Assembly (NCBI RefSeq): GCF_001274935.1
Contig: NZ_LILC01000013.1
Location: 1 to 64,000, forward strand
Length of the DNA: 64,000 bases
Reading direction: 5' to 3'
Source of the DNA: Priestia koreensis
GTDB taxonomy: Bacteria; Bacillota; Bacilli; Bacillales; Bacillaceae_H
In this document: positions 15,864 through 23,681 of the stretch, piece by piece
Position numbering within the stretch: the first letter of the stretch is position 1
How the letters are laid out: each line of letters opens with the position of its first letter
Translations under genes and position numbers: made by a program
Notes under the pieces: model-generated
Databases searched by the model: none
Seen by the model: only the letters and a program-made list of their open reading frames with translations
What the model was told of the DNA's origin: nothing

Positions 15864-16697
15864 CTACTTCAGTGCGTATTCAACTAAGTTAGGAAGCTTA
15901 TGTTCTGGTACTTGCGCAATTTCTTGAAACGTCATGCCCTTTTTATGTAATCGATTCACAACGACCCAGCCTGTATAGTACACTTCTCGATCGTGACCAG
16001 TTGTTCCCTCACCAAATGTAAACTTTGTAAGCGCAGACGAGCTCTCATCTCGCAAATAAGGACGAATGCCCGCTAAAATTTCCTCTTCATGCTTTTGACA
16101 GGAAGCAAACCAGCCTTCTTTATGCTCGATATACGCTGCGTCAGGATGACCAGGAACGAAATGCTTGCTAATTTGTGTCGCAAGGCCTTCTTGAATGACA
16201 GTTGAAGCGACAGAGCGCTCCCATGCTCCGGTTAATTCAGCGGTTTTCATATGTACGACGTGAGTGAGCTCGTGAGTAAGTAAAATATCGTCCGTGTCCG
16301 CTCTCGTTTCAATTGGTAAGCACAGCACGGCGTCTCCATCTTCAGTTATGGTTACAAACGGATTGTGCTCAAACCCACCTACGAAGTACAAAATGACGAC
16401 CTGAAGAGGCTCCTCGTATCCTAGTAAACTTTTTACGTTACTTAAATGTTTTTTCAAGAGGTCGTCATGAGGAGCCCAGCTGCGTATGGATTCAATATGA
16501 GTGTGATACGCACCCCATGCATTCTCGACTAACGTTCTAGCTAATGCATTTCCTTCATCGGTAGGCGGGACTGCGGCAAATCCGTAATGCTTTTGCCACA
16601 GCTCCCACCGCTTGTCAGTCGTAACGTGCTCGTGATTTGCACGTTGATAAAATTGCAAAAAATCTGGTACTTTGTTCAAAATGCTCGCTGTGTCCAT
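15864..16697 (-). CDS. Predicted zinc-dependent protease, DUF2268 (YjaZ-like)
   Basis: A 277-aa protein with the zinc-protease signature HELTHVVH near residue 142 and a downstream IQEGLATQISKHF, in which the glutamate is the probable third ligand. This arrangement is that of the DUF2268/YjaZ family of predicted Zn proteases. No signal peptide is evident. GTGAGGAA lies upstream of the ATG, immediately after the stop of a small membrane-protein gene, and an S41 peptidase gene follows after 17 bases, so two different peptidases are made from one transcript. Confidence 0.75.
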   Translation of the reverse strand: MDTASILNKVPDFLQFYQRANHEHVTTDKRWELWQKHYGFAAVPPTDEGNALARTLVENAWGAYHTHIESIRSWAPHDDLLKKHLSNVKSLLGYEEPLQVVILYFVGGFEHNPFVTITEDGDAVLCLPIETRADTDDILLTHELTHVVHMKTAELTGAWERSVASTVIQEGLATQISKHFVPGHPDAAYIEHKEGWFASCQKHEEEILAGIRPYLRDESSSALTKFTFGEGTTGHDREVYYTGWVVVNRLHKKGMTFQEIAQVPEHKLPNLVEYALK

Positions 16698-16707
16698 TTG
16701 CGATTCC

Positions 16708-16875
16708 TCACTTTTTAGTTAACGTATGTCTTTTCCCATTCGCACAAATAATCATAAACAGCGCGTTAATGGATAGGAAAATAGGAAGAAATTCATTCCC
16801 CATTGCTTCTCGACCGATATGAACGATGCCAACTGCAACGACTAGATAAAAAAATAAAGCGTATTGTAATTTCAT
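16708..16875 (-). CDS. Small membrane protein, first gene of the protease operon
   Basis: A 55-aa frame starting at ATG 16875 with an excellent AGGAGG upstream. It begins MKLQYALFFYLVVAVGIVHI and holds a second hydrophobic stretch FLPIFLSINALFMIICA, giving two probable membrane helices and a basic tail. Its stop lies ten bases before the start of the HExxH protease gene, so the two are almost certainly co-transcribed. No family is recognised. Confidence 0.65.
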   Translation of the reverse strand: MKLQYALFFYLVVAVGIVHIGREAMGNEFLPIFLSINALFMIICANGKRHTLTKK

Positions 16876-17016
16876 CGTTAGTCCTCCTCTCTTTTAAATT
16901 TTACCATATTTATACATAATGTACGGTAATCACTTCAGAAGGCGTACTTCTGTGAAGGAGAAACGATGCCTTTAGAGAATTTCTATATAATTGGTCATTT
17001 TAGAGGAGGTTTTACA

Positions 17017-17763
17017 TTGGACAAAACGTCGCTAACCATTAATAAACATAGCTGGGATGAGGCGGCAACACGCTTTTTCGGTCGAAATCCCCTACCGGAG
17101 TATGGTCCACTTGCACCGAGTGAAGAAGAGCTGAATTTATTCGGAGACGTGTCTGGGCTTCGCGTATTAGATGTTGGCTGTGGGAGCGGTCATTCCCTTA
17201 AATATATGAATGATCACGGAGCAAATGAGCTATGGGGTCTTGATTTATCAACGGTGCAAATTACAGCTGCACAAAAGGTTTTGGAAAAAAGCAATGTTCC
17301 CTTTCATTTATTTGAATCCCCGATGGAAGAGAATCCTGGACTTCCACGTGACTACTTCGATATCGTCTATTCCATATACGCGCTTGGATGGACGACCAAC
17401 ATGAAACAAACGCTTCAGCATATCCATACATACCTAAAAAAAGACGGCGTTTTTATTTTTAGCTGGGAGCATCCTCTTCATAACCGAATCAGACGTGATC
17501 ATGATACGTTCACCGTAGCAAAGTCCTATCATGAGGAAGGTTCATACAAGCATCCTGCATGGAATGAGCCTGCCTACATGCAGCAATACCGCATCAGCAC
17601 TTATATTAATCTACTAATAGAAACAGGTTTTCGTATTGAACAATTAATTGAAGACGTTTCGCTGACAGAAGAAGATCGAGAGCGTCACGAGAATCAGTGG
17701 TACTCGTATGATCAAGCAAAGCTTATTCCAACGACGTTCATTATGAAGTGTACGAAAAAGTAA
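17017..17763 (+). CDS. SAM-dependent methyltransferase
   Basis: A class I methyltransferase of 248 aa with the SAM-binding motif LRVLDVGCGSGHSLKYM (about residues 50-66) and the acidic strand-2 end in LWGLDLS. I choose TTG 17017 because AGAGGAGG sits seven bases upstream and the protein then begins MDKTSLTINKHSWDEAA, like its relatives. A second in-frame start, ATG 16966, also has AAGGAGA upstream and would add 17 residues, so two forms are possible. The substrate is unknown. A terminator follows. Confidence 0.75.
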   Translation: MDKTSLTINKHSWDEAATRFFGRNPLPEYGPLAPSEEELNLFGDVSGLRVLDVGCGSGHSLKYMNDHGANELWGLDLSTVQITAAQKVLEKSNVPFHLFESPMEENPGLPRDYFDIVYSIYALGWTTNMKQTLQHIHTYLKKDGVFIFSWEHPLHNRIRRDHDTFTVAKSYHEEGSYKHPAWNEPAYMQQYRISTYINLLIETGFRIEQLIEDVSLTEEDRERHENQWYSYDQAKLIPTTFIMKCTKK

Positions 17764-17764
17764 C

Positions 17765-17804
17765 AAAGCCCATCCCTTTTTTACTCTAGGGACGGGCTTT
17801 TTCT
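17765..17804 (+). terminator. Intrinsic terminator
   Basis: AAAGCCC-TCCC pairs with GGGA-GGGCTTT and is followed by TTTTCT; it ends the methyltransferase gene. Confidence 0.85.
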
Positions 17805-17921
17805 ATTAGAGATCTTTGTTTGCGTAAATTTTTATCGTAAGCATTTCACCATAAATTGCATAAAAAACGAAACTTTTACAATTATAATTCGTATATACAA
17901 GTAGAGAAAGGAGTGGTCTAC

Positions 17922-18221
17922 ATGCCATGCTGTCAAAATTGTGGACATCAGTGGAGCTGGGGGACTACTTTTAAAAAAATCTGGACATTCAAACGAACGT
18001 TAACCTGCCCAAATTGCCAAGTAGTGCAGTACGTTTCAAAGGACGCGCGCTTTAAGATCAGCTTAATTTCCACGATTATTCCCCTTGTACTTGTTCCATT
18101 AATTGCATTTGGATTTGCCGCCAAATCCATTGTCTTTGTTGAATTTCTCCTGTTAGGAATGTTCTCTTTGTACATGCCAAACTTGTACGAATTAACAAAT
18201 GAAGAAGAACACTTGTGGTAA
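17922..18221 (+). CDS. CxxC-20-CxxC-type membrane protein
   Basis: A 99-aa protein with two CxxC pairs, CQNC at residues 4-7 and CPNC at 29-32, separated by 21 residues rich in W, K and T; this is the layout of the TIGR04104 'cxxc_20_cxxc' family, probably a zinc ribbon. Two hydrophobic segments follow (about 47-67 and 69-85). The start at ATG 17922 has AAAGGAGTGG upstream; the longer frame has no such signal. Function is unknown. It ends in a bidirectional terminator shared with the next, convergent gene. Confidence 0.75.
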   Translation: MPCCQNCGHQWSWGTTFKKIWTFKRTLTCPNCQVVQYVSKDARFKISLISTIIPLVLVPLIAFGFAAKSIVFVEFLLLGMFSLYMPNLYELTNEEEHLW

Positions 18222-18222
18222 C

Positions 18223-18254
18223 AAAAAAAGCGCTCTGAGCTCAGAGCGCTTTTT
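18223..18254. terminator. Bidirectional intrinsic terminator
   Basis: A near-perfect palindrome with core GCGCTCTGAGCTCAGAGCGC flanked by A and T runs. It serves the CxxC gene and the convergent methyltransferase gene, whose last codons lie inside it. Confidence 0.9.
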
Positions 18255-18993
18255 CTGTCATGCATTCATACACATCAAATGAACGACCGAATCCGTATCC
18301 ATCCTTCACCTCATGAATCGTAACATTCGGAAATCCATTCCGGCTTAAAATCGTATCAAATTCATTCTCCTCATAAAGACGGACCCGGAAATTCATTGTT
18401 TCCGTTTTAATCACTGTTTGATCACGCATCAGCACATATTTTATCGTGGTGTGTAATGTGTTTTCGTGCTCATCGTAATGAACTTTTTTCCACTCAATAA
18501 TCGTGTCGTCTGTAAATTCCACACGATTTGTTTGAGCCCAATTCGGAATTTCTTCCGACGTGTTGCTCGTTGTCATAATCGTCAAGAGTAATTTCCCGTT
18601 TTCCTTTAACAACGAAGATAAATTTTCTAAGCTTTTGGCTACTAAGTGATCGGGCAACAATGAAAACGAACCAAACGGAATCATAATCAAATCATATTTT
18701 TTATCTGTGGAAAATTCCTCTATTTTATCATGATAAATAGTCGGAATAAGATTAAGATCTACACACTTTTCTCGGCAGCGTTCTAGCATATCAACCGATA
18801 GATCAAACCCTTCAATATCAATCCCCTCTTGCATAAATGGAATGAGCATACGTCCGTTCCCACACATTGGCTCAAGCACATTCATCTCTTTGTTCGCCAC
18901 AAACGAAAGGAAGAAGCGGAGTTCTTCTCCTTGTGCCAGTGATTTGTCACGTTCATACATTCGGGTACATAGCTCTCCGTAGTAATCGCTCAC
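18241..18993 (-). CDS. SAM-dependent methyltransferase
   Basis: A 250-aa class I methyltransferase. The glycine-rich SAM motif is MNVLEPMCGNGRMLIPF (about residues 37-53) and the strand-2 acidic residue is in IEGFDLS. The start is GTG at 18993, immediately after the stop of the upstream exported-protein gene, with GGAGGAGAAA upstream. The two are therefore one operon. The target molecule is unknown. Confidence 0.75.
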   Translation of the reverse strand: MSDYYGELCTRMYERDKSLAQGEELRFFLSFVANKEMNVLEPMCGNGRMLIPFMQEGIDIEGFDLSVDMLERCREKCVDLNLIPTIYHDKIEEFSTDKKYDLIMIPFGSFSLLPDHLVAKSLENLSSLLKENGKLLLTIMTTSNTSEEIPNWAQTNRVEFTDDTIIEWKKVHYDEHENTLHTTIKYVLMRDQTVIKTETMNFRVRLYEENEFDTILSRNGFPNVTIHEVKDGYGFGRSFDVYECMTEKAL

Positions 18994-19425
18994 CTATTTC
19001 TCCTCCAGCTTCCAGTCAAATCCCGCTTCTTCAATCACTTTTACGGGAGCTGCATCATTAACGATTTTATAGTAGTCACTTTTTTCATTTTTAGTAATCC
19101 AGACGTAGTTTGATGTCAAAAAGGCAATGCCAAACGTACTCTCAGGGTACGTGCGGAGTTCATAGAGGGTTTTCTTTGATGGGTTGTCTACTTTTTTCAA
19201 CTTCATAGCGGAGATCGCATCCAATAGCTGTTGCTGCGTTTTTTCATCCTCAATCCGTACGCCACGCGTTTGCTCATCTGCTACCATTTGCTTAAGCGTA
19301 ATCTCATGAATTTTTTTCATCTCCTCCTTAGGAATCACATCAGCAAAAGACTGTTGACGATTTATAAAGACGAGTCCTCCTATTACAATGGCTAGTATAA
19401 GAAAAAACGTCACCATTTTTTTCAT
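18994..19425 (-). CDS. Small exported or membrane-anchored protein, unknown
   Basis: A 143-aa protein beginning with MKKMVTFFLILAIVIGGLVF, a signal anchor or signal peptide, then a soluble charged domain (residues 25-143). There is no lipobox. The soluble part has alternating strands such as TFGIAFLTSNYVWITKNE that suggest a small beta-rich fold. I do not recognise the family. It is the first gene of an operon with the downstream methyltransferase, the two being separated by no bases. Confidence 0.55.
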   Translation of the reverse strand: MKKMVTFFLILAIVIGGLVFINRQQSFADVIPKEEMKKIHEITLKQMVADEQTRGVRIEDEKTQQQLLDAISAMKLKKVDNPSKKTLYELRTYPESTFGIAFLTSNYVWITKNEKSDYYKIVNDAAPVKVIEEAGFDWKLEEK

Positions 19426-19642
19426 CTCTTTTCCCTCCTCTATATGTCCTTATTTTACCATTACCCCCTCCTTTCAGGAACAAATTTCCTGTTTTTTCTT
19501 TCATAACTTTCTCTTGTTTATTATAATAGAGAGAGAAAATTGCGACTGTTGCGAATCCCTACTGGGTACTACTTAAACAAAATTCTACCGATAGGAATTC
19601 ATTCCGTTTCGTCCCGTAGAAAACGAAAAAGGGTGTGTCACC

Positions 19643-20482
19643 ATGTTAAAAGAAGCAGATACGACAGCACTATCCTCTCAGTGTGAACAGTGCTTTGGAC
19701 TGTGCTGTGTCGCCTTACCTTATATAAAATCTTCAGACTTTCCAAACGATAAGGATAGTGGCGTTCCTTGTCAGCACTTAAGAGCTGACTATCAGTGTGC
19801 GACTCACGATACGCTTCGAGAGAACGGCTTTAAAGGATGCACTGTATATGAGTGCTTTGGAGCAGGTCAAAAAATATCCCAATTGACATATGAGGGTGTT
19901 GATTGGCGAACTGGTGATGCGTCACACCGCGAAGAGATGTTTGATGCATTTCCAGTTATGCAGCAGCTTCATGAAATGCTTTACTATTTAAACGAGGCGA
20001 GAATGAGAGAAGAAGTTGTTTCGATTCATCTACAGTTAAGCGACATGTACGAAAAAACAGAGAAGTTAACGCTTCTTTCAGGAAAGCAGCTTCTTCAAAT
20101 CGACATTCCCCTTCATCGTCATGAGGTCAATCAGTGGCTAACCGAGGCAAGTCGTCTTGTTCGTCAGTCGAGTCCTCCTGCTAAAAAAACGTGCCAAAAA
20201 CCGAAAAAGAAAAAGCAAGGATTAGATCTTCTCGGTGCAAATCTACAAAGAGCAGATCTTCGGGGAGAAAGCTTGCGGGGCGCATGGCTGATGGCCGCGA
20301 ATTTACAAGGAGCGGACTTACGCTGTGCGGATGTCATCGGCGCAGACTTTCGTGATGCAAACATTAGTGGGGCTGACTTGACGAGCACGCTTTTTTTAAC
20401 TCAGGCACAGGTCAATGCCTGTCATGGTGATCATAAAGCAAAGCTTCCTTCAAACTTATCTACGCCAAGGCATTGGCAATAG
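19643..20482 (+). CDS. Cysteine-cluster protein with C-terminal pentapeptide repeats
   Basis: A 279-aa two-part protein. The N-terminal part has CEQCFGLCC (CxxCxxxCC, residues 14-22) and further cysteines near 43, 52, 66 and 71, like the Fe/Zn-chelating YkgJ-type cluster domain. After a middle helical region and a lysine-rich linker (PKKKKQG near 190) come pentapeptide repeats A(N/D)LxG, as in LGANLQRADLRGESLRGAWL, running from about residue 197 to 250 and expected to form a right-handed beta-helix. No enzymatic residues are obvious. GGGTGTG precedes the ATG. The combination is uncommon. Confidence 0.7.
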   Translation: MLKEADTTALSSQCEQCFGLCCVALPYIKSSDFPNDKDSGVPCQHLRADYQCATHDTLRENGFKGCTVYECFGAGQKISQLTYEGVDWRTGDASHREEMFDAFPVMQQLHEMLYYLNEARMREEVVSIHLQLSDMYEKTEKLTLLSGKQLLQIDIPLHRHEVNQWLTEASRLVRQSSPPAKKTCQKPKKKKQGLDLLGANLQRADLRGESLRGAWLMAANLQGADLRCADVIGADFRDANISGADLTSTLFLTQAQVNACHGDHKAKLPSNLSTPRHWQ

Positions 20483-20487
20483 AAAAC

Positions 20488-20526
20488 CTCTCCATATACA
20501 TTTTGTGGAAAAGTGTATATGGAGAG
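20488..20526. repeat. 13-bp perfect inverted repeat covering a start codon
   Basis: CTCTCCATATACA (20488-20500) and TGTATATGGAGAG (20514-20526) are exact complements around a 13-base loop. The ATG of the downstream small gene (20519) lies in the right arm. Without a plus-strand T-tract it is a poor terminator, so it may limit translation of that gene or end the upstream transcript inefficiently. Confidence 0.6.
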
Positions 20527-20695
20527 AAGGAATACAACGTATGTTCTACCGATCGTGTTAGTTGGCGTTGTACTCTTAATAGGTGTTAGCATTGACGCCG
20601 TATCAAAGCGCAGAAACACAAAAAGTTCACCAGAGAATCTCCATCATTCTGCTCTTCAAAGTGATTTCTACAAGCCGTATACGCTAAACGTTTGA
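20519..20695 (+). CDS. Small single-pass membrane protein
   Basis: A 58-aa frame MERRNTTYVLPIVLVGVVLL followed by IGVSIDAVSKRRN, giving one membrane helix with basic residues on either side and a polar tail. There is no good ribosome-binding site and the ATG is buried in a 13-bp hairpin; a GTG at 20513 is equally possible. A strong terminator starts seven bases after the stop, which argues that this is a real unit. Unknown function. Confidence 0.45.
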   Translation: MERRNTTYVLPIVLVGVVLLIGVSIDAVSKRRNTKSSPENLHHSALQSDFYKPYTLNV

Positions 20696-20701
20696 AGCCG
20701 G

Positions 20702-20740
20702 ATAACCAGCTTGGAACATTGCTTCCAAGCTGGTTATTTG
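20702..20740 (+). terminator. Intrinsic terminator-like hairpin
   Basis: ATAACCAGCTTGGAA and TTCCAAGCTGGTTAT form a perfect 15-bp stem with a six-base loop, followed by a short T-rich stretch. Confidence 0.7.
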
Positions 20741-20926
20741 TAAGATGCGTATGGAAAGTAAGGACTGCTTTAATCATGTTCACATCTCTCCATCCGTTTG
20801 TTCAATTTGAATGACATGTACGGATTAAATTCTTACAAATAGTCCTAGCGGTTTCGTTTACACATAAGTTTCAGACAACTAGGAATCTGGTAAAAGTATT
20901 TTGCTAGATTGGGGAACGTTTGATAG

Positions 20927-21123
20927 AACGATGAGTTCGGATCTTCGCTACAGATTGCTCCCTTTCCGCAGGGCAGCCGCTGAGCTTCCTCGTCGCTTTG
21001 CTTCCTGCGGGATCTCATCTGGCCTGCTAATCCTGCAGGAGTGTCGCATCCTCCGCTACAACTTGGTGTGAGGAATGGTTCTTCTTTAACGAATGTGCCT
21101 CCATTCATCTCTCTTTTTGTAGG
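20927..21123. repeat. Bacillaceae intergenic repeat, copy 1
   Basis: A GC-rich segment of about 200 bp with the words CCTTTCCGCAGGGCAGCCGC, CTTCCTGCGGGATCTCATCT and ATCCTGCAGGAGTGTCGCAT, highly similar to the copy 209 bp downstream. The internal complementary words TCCTGCGGG and CCTGCAGG can fold on themselves. It resembles the REP-like dispersed intergenic repeats seen in Bacillaceae. The gap 20741-21362 holds only these repeats and no gene; frames through them are by-products. Confidence 0.75.
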
Positions 21124-21135
21124 AGTATTTAGTCA

Positions 21136-21332
21136 AACGATGAGTTCGGCTCTTCGCTACAGATTGCTCCCTTTCCGCAGAGCAGCCGCTGAGCTTCCTC
21201 GTCGCTTTGCTTCCTGCGGGATCTCATCTGGTCTGCTAATCCTGCAGGAGTGTCGCATCTTTCGCTACGATCCTTGGTGTGAGGAATGGTTGTTTTTAGA
21301 CGAATGTTTCTCCCATACGTCTCTTTTACTAG
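21136..21332. repeat. Bacillaceae intergenic repeat, copy 2
   Basis: Second copy of the repeat, same orientation, with period 209 bp. The first 150 bases differ from copy 1 by only a few substitutions and a small indel, while the last 50 have diverged more. The tandem arrangement suggests a local duplication. Confidence 0.75.
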
Positions 21333-21361
21333 GTTTGTTGTACCTAGCCATGCTGCAGAGA

Positions 21362-21395
21362 TTAAAAAGGTCAGCGCCTAAGTGCCGCTGACCTT
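21362..21395 (-). terminator. Intrinsic terminator
   Basis: AAGGTCAGCG (21367-21376) and CGCTGACCTT (21386-21395) form the stem; on the minus strand a TTTTT run follows. It ends the gene to its right. Confidence 0.85.
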
Positions 21396-21396
21396 C

Positions 21397-22080
21397 TTAA
21401 TTATGCGTGCTCAAAAAGGAATCTTCTCCTACAACGAGCTTCACCCAATGCTTGCTTTCGCTCCTAGTGGAGACAATTTTAAAATTGAGCGTTGCCTCTG
21501 CTTTTCCATCTAGGCTTTCTCGTTTCTTTTTTAGCTGAAGCGTGTCCGACTGATAGGTCCCAATCATGGACTCAATGGTATAGTGATCGACGTTTGTGAT
21601 ATCATCGCTTCCGTCTCCATTAATCGTAAAATCAGCAAAGAATTCTGCCCGTGCGATTCCTGTGTTCCAAGCCACTTTGGTATTTTTGTAGCTCGTTGTG
21701 TTCTGTTTTGTAACGGTATCATTTAGTGTAACGGTCGTTACCGCAATCGAACCATCGGCAAATGTTTCAACCTGTTGCTGTTTTTTAGCTGTATTGTCCA
21801 TCGTAATTTTTACCGGTTTCGCTACGTCTTGTAGGGAGTCCATCGTCTTTCCGCTATTAATCTTTCGAATGAGCTTTCGCTGAACTCTTGGTTTTACATC
21901 ATAAGCAGATAAAAATGTTTCAAGCCGTAATTGATCTTTCTTTGTTAACTTTTCTGCGCGTACAGACTCTGCGGTAGGAGCAGTTTTAACAAATGTAATT
22001 ACAATAATAATAATTAACGTAAGTAGTAACGCCATACTATAAGTGGCGATACGAACGGGTTTCTTATTTTTCTCGTCCAC
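21397..22080 (-). CDS. Membrane-anchored protein of unknown function
   Basis: A 227-aa protein with a short basic N-terminus, one membrane helix (about residues 15-33, LLLTLIIIIVITFV) and a large extracytoplasmic domain. The latter has a helical part rich in K and R (residues 40-80) followed by a strand-rich part. I do not recognise it. It has its own terminator and is separated by 71 bases from the XRE-TPR regulator gene, which may be co-transcribed with it. Confidence 0.55.
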   Translation of the reverse strand: MDEKNKKPVRIATYSMALLLTLIIIIVITFVKTAPTAESVRAEKLTKKDQLRLETFLSAYDVKPRVQRKLIRKINSGKTMDSLQDVAKPVKITMDNTAKKQQQVETFADGSIAVTTVTLNDTVTKQNTTSYKNTKVAWNTGIARAEFFADFTINGDGSDDITNVDHYTIESMIGTYQSDTLQLKKKRESLDGKAEATLNFKIVSTRSESKHWVKLVVGEDSFLSTHN

Positions 22081-22151
22081 AAAGGCGACTCCTTTATACG
22101 ATATGGTTATTCATATAATACCATATATTAGGTGTCTCGAAACGTTAAAAA

Positions 22152-23486
22152 TCAGAAAACTCCGCTAATTTCCATCCTCGTTTCTGGGAAGCTTTCATAG
22201 TATTTTCGCGTTTGGTGCTCGAACATTTGAGTGGCACAAAGAAGACACTGATAGGCTTCTTCTAGACGACCTTCTGTATGTAAAATTGTAGATTTGAATT
22301 GTAGACATCGCGTCATGAGAGAGTTGTCTGCAATCAAGGATGCGTCCTCATAGGCCTCCTCAATGTATAGCAGAGACAAGCTGCTGGCGTTTTGTTTAAA
22401 TGCTACATGAGACAGCAGAAAATTAATCGTCGCTTTAAGTTCTTTGTCACCACCGACATGATCACGATGTTCTTTACAAAGTTTCTCTGCTTCTGAAAGG
22501 TTTCCAGCTTTGTAGTACGTAAGCGCCATTTCATAATAGCTGTTTAACACGTGTTTTTGCTTTTGATGACTAATCGCAAGCTCCAAACATTCTTGTAAAT
22601 AGTTTAGGCTCTTATCAAATTCTCCCGTTTCACGATACAAAATGCCTAAATTCGTTAAACACCCGGCAACTTCGCCCCACTCTTCGTTTTCTTTTAGGAG
22701 ACGAATCGCTTTTTCCGTTTCCACAATTCCCTTTTCAAACTCTTTTAAATACAAGTACACAACGCCATGCAGCATATAAAAAGATCCTGCTTTAAAGTAA
22801 CAATTCTGCTCCTTCATGAGTTGAAAAGCCTGTGACATAATCGTAAGTGCTTTTTCAAATTCTTGAATGCGGCAGTAGCTGTAAGCTTGCGTAAAGTAGA
22901 GGTTCAAGTATAGCAATGTGTTTTCCGGCGCATAGTTTGATTCTAATAATAGAAGCCCTTTAATCGATGCTTCAATACTTTTATGGTAGTCGCGAGTTTT
23001 AAAATAAGCCTTTGATAGCGAAATGTAAATGCTAATGAGCTGTTCGAGCTCGTAAGGAGGTAAATAGATAAGCGCATCGTTAAAATAAATGAGTGCCTCG
23101 TCGTATTGGTCACTTTGAAGAGCGAGGTCTCCATCAATTTTTGCCACTGCCCCACGCACGGAAAGATCAAGGTCTTTTTCTTTTAAATGTCCTAGAATTT
23201 CTTTTACTTCTTTATAGCGTTTCGCCTTCATTAACCCTTGAAGTAACGTAATCGTTTCTTGTTTGTTTTCTGCTATTGTCCCTTTTCCACTTTTGTTTTC
23301 AAGCAATGATTGAACGCTCACCCCAAGGCGGGCTGCAATTTGTTCAAGCGTTTTTAAGGACGGATTCGTTAAATTACGTTCAATTAAACTAATCATTCCG
23401 ACGCTTAAATTCGGTCCAGAAATCTCGCTCTGCGTTAATCCAATCATTTTTCTTCTCTCTTTAATTCGCTGTCCTACACTTTCCAT
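22152..23486 (-). CDS. XRE-type HTH regulator with TPR repeats (RRNPP-like)
   Basis: A 444-aa regulator with an N-terminal XRE helix-turn-helix (residues 1-60, GQRIKERRKMIGLTQSEI, LGVSVQSLLE) and a long C-terminal array of tetratricopeptide-like helix pairs from about residue 75 to 430 (for instance GCLTNLGILYRETGEFDKSL). This layout is that of peptide-pheromone receptors such as NprR, PlcR and AimR. ATG 23486 is preferred since GAGGG lies six bases upstream, whereas GTG 23498 has none. No small secreted-peptide gene is seen next to it, so a peptide ligand is only a possibility. Confidence 0.75.
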   Translation of the reverse strand: MESVGQRIKERRKMIGLTQSEISGPNLSVGMISLIERNLTNPSLKTLEQIAARLGVSVQSLLENKSGKGTIAENKQETITLLQGLMKAKRYKEVKEILGHLKEKDLDLSVRGAVAKIDGDLALQSDQYDEALIYFNDALIYLPPYELEQLISIYISLSKAYFKTRDYHKSIEASIKGLLLLESNYAPENTLLYLNLYFTQAYSYCRIQEFEKALTIMSQAFQLMKEQNCYFKAGSFYMLHGVVYLYLKEFEKGIVETEKAIRLLKENEEWGEVAGCLTNLGILYRETGEFDKSLNYLQECLELAISHQKQKHVLNSYYEMALTYYKAGNLSEAEKLCKEHRDHVGGDKELKATINFLLSHVAFKQNASSLSLLYIEEAYEDASLIADNSLMTRCLQFKSTILHTEGRLEEAYQCLLCATQMFEHQTRKYYESFPETRMEISGVF

Positions 23487-23541
23487 AATGTCCCTCACCT
23501 ATCAATTCCCTGTTATTTTTTTAATATTCTGCTTATTTTGA

Positions 23542-23571
23542 AATGTAATCCTTTTCGGTAGGAAAAGTCAA
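23542..23571 (-). promoter_or_regulatory. Candidate sigma-A promoter of the XRE-TPR gene
   Basis: On the minus strand TTGACT (23566-23571) and TACATT (23542-23547) are separated by 18 bases. The spacer includes CCTACCGAAAAGG, a small inverted repeat that could be an operator. Confidence 0.5.
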
Positions 23572-23642
23572 CTTTTTTATTCGAAAAAATGTTTTTTTAT
23601 AAGAAATGAGGGAAAAATATACATTTTCTGATGTGTGTAGCG

Positions 23643-23676
23643 TAAAAAACAGAGAAAGAGGACCCTCTTTCTCTGT
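23643..23676 (-). terminator. Intrinsic terminator of the MOSC gene
   Basis: ACAGAGAAAGAG (23649-23660) pairs with CTCTTTCTCTGT (23665-23676); on the minus strand a run of six Ts follows. Confidence 0.85.
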
Positions 23677-23681
23677 TCGCT

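Noticed and set aside
20845..21391. Open frames on both strands (87 and 116 codons) through the intergenic repeats
   Set aside because: They simply read the two repeat copies, have no ribosome-binding sites and show repeat-derived composition.
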